A stretch of 7,529 nucleotides of DNA, taken from NCBI GenBank assembly GCA_903959715.1, contig CAJBXX010000171.1, positions 1 to 7,529 of the forward strand, written 5' to 3'. Below the pieces are notes generated by a model. The model was not told the origin of the DNA, did not search any database, and worked only from the letters and a program-made list of their open reading frames with translations. The position numbers and the translations under genes were made by a program. The stretch comes from an uncultured Alphaproteobacteria bacterium. Lineage in GTDB: Bacteria; Pseudomonadota; Alphaproteobacteria; Rickettsiales; UBA1997. Positions 1-4,962 of the stretch are shown here, piece by piece. The stretch's first letter is position 1. Each line of letters begins with the position of its first letter.

Positions 1-609
1 GTCGGTGCTCAAGGGCAAGGTCAAACTCAAGAAAATGCTCCAGCTCCAGCTCCAGAAAAGGCTCAGGGGCAAGGTCAAACTCCAGAAAAGGCTCAAGGGC
101 AAGCTCCAGCTCAAGAAAAATCTCAAGGACAAGGGCAAACTCCAGAAAAGGCTCAAGCTCCAGCTCCTGATTTAATGGAATTGATGAAGCAAGATTTGCA
201 GGCTCAACGGGCTCAATTAGTCAATGAGAAAGATATTTTAAGAGGTTTTAAACAAGAATTAGATAGCAATCCTAAACTTAACAATACTGCTACTTCACAA
301 GATTATAAAACAGAATCACAAAAATTATCTCCAGATGATTTAGCGAAATTATCAGCTTTACCAAAGGACATAAAAGATAAATCATCGCAAGTTGATAAAA
401 TAGAACCAGATGGAATAGCAAAAAAATCATCACAAGCTTTATCTAAAGATATTGGGGATTCCAAGAGTGAAAATCGAACTACTGAAGCTCTAAATCTAGA
501 AGATAATAAACTGGAATCAAAAATTTTAAATCGTCCCGAACGCCCTTCTGGAACTTGGGCTAATAGAGTGGTGCAGTCAAAATCTCGTGGTGGATCTAAT
601 GAAATTTAG
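1..609 (+). CDS. Hydrophilic Gln/Pro/Gly-repeat protein, 5' end outside window
   Basis: I do not recognise this protein. The frame is open from the first base, so the 202 codons seen are the C-terminal part of a longer gene; the first ATG (175) is probably an internal Met rather than the start. Residues 3-57 are tandem copies of a roughly 10-residue unit of the type AQGQGQTPEK, with interspersed APAPAP. Copies differ partly by synonymous third-base changes (CAA/CAG, GGG/GGA/GGT), which supports this reading frame. The rest is very hydrophilic, rich in Lys, Ser, Asp and Gln, with no membrane segment and no recognisable catalytic motif. A short Gln-rich helix-like stretch follows the repeats. 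Two similar patches, KDIKDKSSQ and DGIAKKSSQ, may be a second degenerate repeat. The C-terminus holds RPERPSGTWANRVVQ followed by a Ser/Gly/Arg tail. A disordered secreted or surface protein of an intracellular bacterium is possible but unproven. Confidence 0.8.
   Translation, partial: VGAQGQGQTQENAPAPAPEKAQGQGQTPEKAQGQAPAQEKSQGQGQTPEKAQAPAPDLMELMKQDLQAQRAQLVNEKDILRGFKQELDSNPKLNNTATSQDYKTESQKLSPDDLAKLSALPKDIKDKSSQVDKIEPDGIAKKSSQALSKDIGDSKSENRTTEALNLEDNKLESKILNRPERPSGTWANRVVQSKSRGGSNEI
7..171 (+). repeat. 30-bp in-frame tandem repeat
   Basis: The units begin at 7, 61, 91 and 121 (30 bp each), with a 24-bp variant at 37-60 and a partial unit at 151-171. The consensus reads gctcaaggg-caaggtcaaact-ccagaaaag and encodes AQGQGQTPEK. 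The unit length is a multiple of three, so gain or loss of a copy would keep the frame. The array may continue upstream of the window. Confidence 0.9.
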
Positions 610-632
610 TTGAATGTAAAAACCTAGATTTT

Positions 633-660
633 TTGAATAATTTTTAACAAAAAATATAAT
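633..660 (+). promoter_or_regulatory. Sigma70-type promoter for the 894-residue protein gene
   Basis: A -35 box TTGAAT (633-638) and a perfect -10 box TATAAT (655-660) are separated by 16 bp. Transcription would start near 667, giving a 5' leader of about 28 nt before the ATG at 695. No clear Shine-Dalgarno sequence precedes that ATG. The surrounding gap (610-694) shows no convincing terminator for the upstream gene. AT-rich background makes chance matches easier, but the position and spacing fit well. Confidence 0.6.
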
Positions 661-694
661 TCTTTCTAATAATCGCAAAATAAAAAATTGAATT

Positions 695-3379
695 ATGTTG
701 TCAACCCCGCCATTAGGTTCCCAGCTTCAACGAAATTACCATGCTTTTCTTGTAAAACTTGCAACAGAAGAAGGTTCATTTTACCCAGATTCAGACAATG
801 GCATTTTAGAGTTTTTAAAATTAGATGAAACTATAAAAAAAGAATATATTGATTCAACAAAAATATCCATTACCGAAGAGGAATTTTATTTTGCACGAAG
901 ATTTCTAGCGTTAATATACCTAACCGGTGGTGAGCATTTTACAAAAAACGATGGTTCTCAAATAAATCATAGAGAGGTTTATAAAGCACAAGAAATTTTA
1001 CCTGCTAATTTTGATTCAGCAGATGAAGTATTTATAACTGATGGAAGTAAAACATTAGACGATAGAATTGAGCATTTGGCTTCCAAAATAACTTCTCAAC
1101 AAGTTGATAAATTTTATCAAAGATTAGTTGAAAAAAGACCAAGTTATTTTTATGGAGAAGATGATACGACCCCTCAAAAAAGATATAATTTAGAAGGCAA
1201 AGGCAGTTTAGATGTAGAAAATTATATTTCCTATGCCGAAATGGGCGTTTCTGCCATGATTCAAGTGGCTGGAAAGACTAATTTTATTAATGATGGAGAT
1301 AGATACAATGCTGGTATTATTTCTAAAATAGATGATCATCAAAAAGAAGGTCATATAGTTGGATTAATTGGTCCCAGAGTTGAAATTGGTGATGCTATGG
1401 AGCCCTTACAATTAGTTAAGGGTAAGCATAAAATACAAAAAGATTTGTTTCTTGCAAAAATTTCATCTAAAAAATCAACCGCAGATTTTGGTAGAATTAG
1501 AAATGTGAATCAAGAATTTGTTGAAGGACATGAATTAATTTGGAATAAATTTTATCTAGGGCAGTCGGAGCTTGCTAATGAAGGTCAACTTATTGAAGAA
1601 AGATTGAAACACAGACTTTATATTTCATATAAAAAGTTTTTGGCACATGCTGTTGCAAATAGTTCGGATCAAAAAAAAGCTTATATTAGGGTTTCGGGAA
1701 TAGGAGATGGTTCTTGGTGTCTAGGTAAAGCGGGGTTTGCAGAAAAAATTGGTCTTGCCGTCGGAGGGGCATTCGCAAAAGCTTTATCGGAACTTAGTGA
1801 TGAGCAAAAAAGTAAAATTGGCACCGTGCATTTTTCTCAATTTAAACATGAAAATTATCAAAAAGGTTTTGATAAATTTTTTGAAACCTCACCAAATGCA
1901 TTAGCTACAAAAACAGATGGTAAAATAATTAAATTTGGAGATATAAAAATTTCCAGTTGCAGAGATGCACCCTTTTCTTCAAAGCTTCCGGCTGACGCTT
2001 TGGATCAAGAATTATTTAATTTATATGCTTGGGATGCTGGCTCTCGCCCAGGTAATGAAATTTTCCATCGTAAACCCACTTTATCGGGTGACCCAGCCGC
2101 GGCATGTTGCTCGGCAATCGGAGTTACCGCAAATCCAAATGTAAATAAGGCATTATTAACATCAATTCAGATTGTAAAAAAAGATTACACTTCTCAAGAT
2201 TTAACACAATTTAAACCGCAAGAAGTAGTTCATAAAATCAAAGCTCCTGATCCCGTTCTTGCTTCTGCTTCTTCTGATTCGGGAGTGACTGATTCGCCTG
2301 TTAATGAGGTGAAAATTCAAGAAATGGAGAGGGTGCTAAAAGATTTATTTGGAGTTGATAAAGTTACCACATTAAAGTCCGCGAAAAATTTTTATATAAA
2401 CTTTCCAATAGCCTCCGGCGCTGAATTTGATAATGCTTTTCAACAAGCTTCTTCGGTAAGTGAATATTTGAAAAATCATTATCAAATAAAAGGTGGAGAG
2501 GGTCGTGATAAAAAATCTGTTGTTGCTCACATTGACAAAGAAGTTAATTATCAAGGAGAAAAAGAAGCTTTAAAGGGTCAAAGTAATCTTCATTCTGTTG
2601 GGATTTTATTAACTTTTCAAGATGTTGATCAAATAATTGAAAAACAAAAAGAAATTCAACAAAAAAAAGATGGTGCCGAAAAATTTAAAAGTCTCATGAG
2701 TTCAAATGTGGGGGTCGATATTTCTATTGAACCTTTTCATCATGGAGATGTAAGTTGCGGTATTTCTTTGGGGAAAGATAAAGCGAAGGCGGAAGGGATA
2801 ATTCAAGAACTTTTCGATGCGGGAATTGCTAGAGATGGAGGGGGAAGTAAAACATTAATCGCTGTTAATAAAGAAAATGGATCGTTTTGTTTTGATGGTT
2901 CATTATCACAAGATCAAATAAAGGAATATAAAATAATTTTGAGTGAAGCAAATAAAACTGCAATAGAAGGGAATGTGAATGGAAAGTTTGATCAAATATT
3001 TAAAAAAGTAAAAGATGCTCAAGAAAATAAACATCAAACAGCTTCATTTCCGTCTAAAGCTACGGGTTCACCGATTCCAGTCGAAGATTTAAATGGAAAT
3101 GGAAATGGAAGTGGAGGTGGAAATGGAAATGAAAATGAAAATGATCCTAAATCTCACGATCAAAATTGTTGGGATAAATCCAAGCCATGGATTGGTGCGG
3201 GAGTGGCAGGATTGGGGGGCTTTGGAGCGGTTTTACTTTCTTCTTCAGCGTTGGGATTAGCTGTGGTTTCGGCGCCAGTAATTGTGCCAGCTGTTATTGT
3301 TGGTGGCTTTGTAGCAACCGCTGTTTTTGTAGCCGTAAAATCTTCTCAAGCAGAAAATGTGGAGAGTCGAAGCGTTTAG
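695..3379 (+). CDS. Large multidomain protein with DUF4804-like core and C-terminal membrane hairpin
   Basis: This is an 894-residue protein of unknown function. An in-frame TGA at 689-691 makes the ATG at 695 the first possible ATG start. Residues 1-180 are mostly helical and lack a signal peptide. Residues about 195-495 carry an ordered motif set: FINDGDRYNAG (197-207), GLIGPRVE with a following Met (223-235), VSGIGDGSW (333-341), YAWDAGSRPGNE (444-455) and SGDPAAACCSAI (464-475), then NPNVN. From memory this order matches the DUF4804 family, thought to be macro-domain-like and seen in Legionella and other intracellular bacteria; I could not search to confirm it. Residues about 540-755 look like two alpha/beta modules. 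Residues 800-816 are an Asn/Gly/Glu linker. Residues about 833-881 form two adjacent Ala/Val/Gly-rich hydrophobic segments, followed by a short polar tail. Arginine is AGA/AGG in 16 of 22 codons, unlike map, coq7 and fad. A host-directed effector or membrane-anchored ADP-ribose-related protein is plausible but inferred. Confidence 0.9.
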   Translation: MLSTPPLGSQLQRNYHAFLVKLATEEGSFYPDSDNGILEFLKLDETIKKEYIDSTKISITEEEFYFARRFLALIYLTGGEHFTKNDGSQINHREVYKAQEILPANFDSADEVFITDGSKTLDDRIEHLASKITSQQVDKFYQRLVEKRPSYFYGEDDTTPQKRYNLEGKGSLDVENYISYAEMGVSAMIQVAGKTNFINDGDRYNAGIISKIDDHQKEGHIVGLIGPRVEIGDAMEPLQLVKGKHKIQKDLFLAKISSKKSTADFGRIRNVNQEFVEGHELIWNKFYLGQSELANEGQLIEERLKHRLYISYKKFLAHAVANSSDQKKAYIRVSGIGDGSWCLGKAGFAEKIGLAVGGAFAKALSELSDEQKSKIGTVHFSQFKHENYQKGFDKFFETSPNALATKTDGKIIKFGDIKISSCRDAPFSSKLPADALDQELFNLYAWDAGSRPGNEIFHRKPTLSGDPAAACCSAIGVTANPNVNKALLTSIQIVKKDYTSQDLTQFKPQEVVHKIKAPDPVLASASSDSGVTDSPVNEVKIQEMERVLKDLFGVDKVTTLKSAKNFYINFPIASGAEFDNAFQQASSVSEYLKNHYQIKGGEGRDKKSVVAHIDKEVNYQGEKEALKGQSNLHSVGILLTFQDVDQIIEKQKEIQQKKDGAEKFKSLMSSNVGVDISIEPFHHGDVSCGISLGKDKAKAEGIIQELFDAGIARDGGGSKTLIAVNKENGSFCFDGSLSQDQIKEYKIILSEANKTAIEGNVNGKFDQIFKKVKDAQENKHQTASFPSKATGSPIPVEDLNGNGNGSGGGNGNENENDPKSHDQNCWDKSKPWIGAGVAGLGGFGAVLLSSSALGLAVVSAPVIVPAVIVGGFVATAVFVAVKSSQAENVESRSV
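3092..3142 (+). repeat. AATGGA/AATGAA hexamer repeat coding for an Asn-Gly/Asn-Glu linker
   Basis: Short hexamer iterations (aatgga, then aatgaa) encode alternating Asn-Gly and Asn-Glu, residues 800-816 of the large protein. The stretch separates the soluble part from the C-terminal hydrophobic hairpin and is probably a flexible linker. Loss or gain of six bases would keep the frame. Confidence 0.8.
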
Positions 3380-3444
3380 TTAAAGGGAGTTTAAAAACAA
3401 GATTTATAAAAATTTAATTTAAGCTCGCAAATTTAATAAAATCA

Positions 3445-3460
3445 AAAATTAATTAATTTT
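3445..3460. repeat. 16-bp AT-only perfect palindrome at the map 3' end
   Basis: The sequence aaaattaattaatttt is a perfect palindrome overlapping the map stop codon (TAA, read from 3451 to 3449). It lies at the edge of the 69-bp gap between two convergent genes (3380-3448). That gap contains no GC-rich stem followed by a T-run, so no standard intrinsic terminator is visible for either gene. The palindrome is AT-only and could be chance in this base composition. Confidence 0.3.
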
Positions 3461-4240
3461 ATAAGGTGGGAAATCTAACCCCTTTGGCGAAGAAGTGAAG
3501 ATTTCAAAGCCGTCTTTAGTAACGCCAATTGTGTGCTCAAATTGTGCTGATAATGATTTGTCGCGAGTCGTTACCGTCCAGCCATCATGTTTGCTTAAAA
3601 GAGTTTCAAAAGTGCCGGCGTTAATCATTGGTTCTATCGTAAAAAACATACCTTCCTTCAATAATATTCCCGAATTTTTTTTGCCATAATGTAAAACGCT
3701 CGGTTCGGCATGAAAAACCTTGCCAATTCCGTGTCCGCAATAATCTCGAACCACGGAAAATCCGTGTTTTTCGGCGTGATTTTGAATCACAAAACCAATT
3801 TCGCCAAGATGAATTTCGGGCTTCACTTTTTCAATCCCAAACATCATGCATTCGTAAGTAATTTGCGTAAGTTTTTTGGCTTTGATTGGAATGTCATTGC
3901 CGACGAAATACATGCGACTAGTGTCGCCGTGCCAGCCATCGACAATCACCGTCACATCGATATTTAAAATATCGCCATTTTTTAAAATTTTGTCGGAAGG
4001 AATGCCGTGGCAAATCACATGATTTATCGAAGTGCAAATTGATTTTGGAAAGCCTCGATAGTTGAGCGGAGCCGGAATCGCATTATTCTCGATAATTTTT
4101 TTATGACATAAATCATTGAGATAATTGGTGGTGACGCCGACCTCAACAAAAGGCGTAATATAATCTAAAATTTCGGCGGCCAATTTTCCCGCGATGCGCA
4201 TTTTTGCAAAATCTTCGCTTTTGTGAATCGTAATTGTCAT
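3449..4240 (-). CDS. map: Methionine aminopeptidase, type I
   Basis: This cytosolic metallopeptidase removes the initiator Met from new proteins when the second residue is small. The product has 263 residues, the usual length of bacterial type I enzymes, with no N-terminal extension. All five metal ligands of the pita-bread fold are present: D95 (NIDVTV), D106 (HGDTSRM), H170 (CGHGIG), E203 (FTIEPM) and E235 (QFEHT). The substrate-pocket histidines H78 (CHGIP) and H177 (FHAEP) are also kept. The start is the ATG read from 4240; the next Met (M14) lies inside the conserved N-terminal helix, so the longer form is right. A well-spaced promoter sits just upstream on the minus strand. The gene converges on the large accessory gene and diverges from coq7. 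None of its five arginine codons is AGA/AGG. Identification is secure. Confidence 0.97.
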   Translation of the reverse strand: MTITIHKSEDFAKMRIAGKLAAEILDYITPFVEVGVTTNYLNDLCHKKIIENNAIPAPLNYRGFPKSICTSINHVICHGIPSDKILKNGDILNIDVTVIVDGWHGDTSRMYFVGNDIPIKAKKLTQITYECMMFGIEKVKPEIHLGEIGFVIQNHAEKHGFSVVRDYCGHGIGKVFHAEPSVLHYGKKNSGILLKEGMFFTIEPMINAGTFETLLSKHDGWTVTTRDKSLSAQFEHTIGVTKDGFEIFTSSPKGLDFPPYKIN

Positions 4241-4248
4241 AAATTTAT

Positions 4249-4278
4249 TTGATTTAATTTCTTTTTTCTTATTAAAAT
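4249..4278 (+). promoter_or_regulatory. Candidate promoter of coq7
   Basis: TTGATT (4249-4254) and TAAAAT (4273-4278) are 18 bp apart. A transcript from here would begin near 4285, upstream of the ATG at 4322 but downstream of the ATG at 4277. This fits the shorter coq7 start. Both boxes are imperfect and the region is almost pure A/T, so this is weak evidence. Confidence 0.35.
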
Positions 4279-4299
4279 GCTTAATTGCAAATATTTCAA
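4271..4299 (-). promoter_or_regulatory. Promoter of map (minus strand)
   Basis: Read on the minus strand, TTGAAA (-35, 4299-4294) and TTTAAT (-10, 4276-4271) are separated by exactly 17 bp; each box matches the sigma70 consensus at five of six positions. Transcription would start near 4264, about 24 nt before the map ATG. It overlaps the weaker plus-strand candidate for coq7, so the two genes may interfere with each other's transcription. Confidence 0.6.
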
Positions 4300-4321
4300 T
4301 TTAATTCTTTTAAATTTATTT

Positions 4322-4879
4322 ATGCCAATCACTAAAAAAATATCGGAAATAATTCGCGTTGATCACGCTGGAGAGATGGGTGCCAAGGTTATTTACGACG
4401 GTCAAATTCTCGCCTTAAAACTAAAAAAAGATTTTAAAACTTTAAAAATTGTCGAAGAAATGAAGGCTCAAGAAATCGAGCATTTCAATTTTTTTGATGA
4501 AAAAATTAAACAAAAAAAAGTGCGTCCAACATTGATGCAACCGATTTGGGGCGTTGGTGGTTTCGCTTTGGGTTTTTTGACGGCGTTGATTGATAAAAAA
4601 TCAGCGATGGTCTGCACAACGGCGGTTGAAGAAGTTATCGACGAACATTATCAAGAACAAATTAAAGAACTCGATTTTATTATTGAAAATATTGATGAAA
4701 ATTGCCGAGAAGAATTTAAAAATTTACAACAAAATATTAAAAATTTTCGTGACGAAGAAATTCATCATCGCGATGTCGCTTACGATAATGAGGCTCGCGA
4801 TTTTGTAGCTTACAAACCATTATCAAATTTTATAAAATTTGCCACTAAAACGGCGATTATAATTTCTAAAAAAATATAA
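4322..4879 (+). CDS. coq7: 3-demethoxyubiquinol 3-hydroxylase (Coq7 family di-iron enzyme)
   Basis: Coq7 adds the last ring hydroxyl in ubiquinone synthesis, using O2 and a carboxylate-bridged di-iron centre, at the inner face of the cytoplasmic membrane. From ATG 4322 the product has 185 residues. The ligand set is complete: E18 in RVDHAGEMGA, E51 and H54 in QEIEH, the Glu pair E103/E104 in TTAVEEV, and E146 and H149 in DEEIHH. The hydrophobic stretch around residues 74-90 (PIWGVGGFALGF) is the membrane-contacting part typical of the family. An in-frame ATG at 4277 would add 15 hydrophobic residues (MLNCKYFNLILLNLF), but it lies inside the candidate -10 box, and bacterial Coq7 proteins usually begin shortly before the IRVDHAGE motif, so I prefer 4322. 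No clear Shine-Dalgarno sequence precedes either ATG. The enzyme implies aerobic respiration. The function is secure; the start is moderately sure. Confidence 0.93.
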   Translation: MPITKKISEIIRVDHAGEMGAKVIYDGQILALKLKKDFKTLKIVEEMKAQEIEHFNFFDEKIKQKKVRPTLMQPIWGVGGFALGFLTALIDKKSAMVCTTAVEEVIDEHYQEQIKELDFIIENIDENCREEFKNLQQNIKNFRDEEIHHRDVAYDNEARDFVAYKPLSNFIKFATKTAIIISKKI

Positions 4880-4895
4880 ATTTTCATAATAATTT

Positions 4896-4920
4896 GATTG
4901 CAAAATCGAGATTTTAAATC
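4896..4920. promoter_or_regulatory. Imperfect dyad upstream of fad: possible operator
   Basis: Inner arms AAAATC (4902-4907) and GATTTT (4910-4915) are separated by only two bases. Outer arms GATT (4896-4899) and AATC (4917-4920) are also complementary. A two-base loop is too tight for a good RNA hairpin and no T-run follows, so a protein-binding site fits better than a coq7 terminator. It covers the place where a -35 box would lie, directly next to the extended -10 of fad. The function is inferred. Confidence 0.3.
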
Positions 4921-4921
4921 A

Positions 4922-4930
4922 TGATATAAT
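4922..4930 (+). promoter_or_regulatory. Extended -10 promoter of fad-ruvC
   Basis: TGATATAAT contains a perfect TATAAT (4925-4930) preceded by the TGn extension. No good -35 hexamer lies at 16-18 bp, which is typical of extended -10 promoters. The expected start near 4937 leaves a leader of about 26 nt before the ATG at 4963. Confidence 0.5.
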
Positions 4931-4962
4931 TACAAATTTACTACAATTTAATTTTTGAAAAA

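Noticed and set aside
175..609. Treating the ATG at 175 as the start of a 144-residue gene
   Set aside because: The same frame is open back to base 1 and encodes a regular decapeptide repeat with synonymous variation, so the gene begins upstream of the window.
618..634. Possible terminator after the repeat gene (aaaaa-cctaga-tttttt)
   Set aside because: The stem is only five A-T pairs, too weak to call an intrinsic terminator.
2372..2554. Minus-strand 60-codon hydrophobic open frame
   Set aside because: It is antisense to the large gene in an AT-rich stretch; hydrophobicity arises from reading A-rich codons in reverse as T-rich ones.
3187..3417. Possible small Cys/Gly/Phe-rich protein overlapping the end of the large gene
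   Set aside because: It is an out-of-frame reading of the Ala/Gly/Val-coding hairpin region, with no ribosome binding site or known motif.
3382..3448. Shine-Dalgarno-like aaagggag just after the large gene
   Set aside because: No start codon or open frame follows at a workable distance; probably chance.
3495..3967. Plus-strand open frames of 64 and 85 codons inside map
   Set aside because: They are antisense to a fully conserved map gene and show no protein features of their own.
4277..4321. N-terminal extension of Coq7 from the ATG at 4277
   Set aside because: The 15 extra residues are not typical of the family, and the ATG falls inside the candidate -10 box; the ATG at 4322 gives the normal N-terminus.
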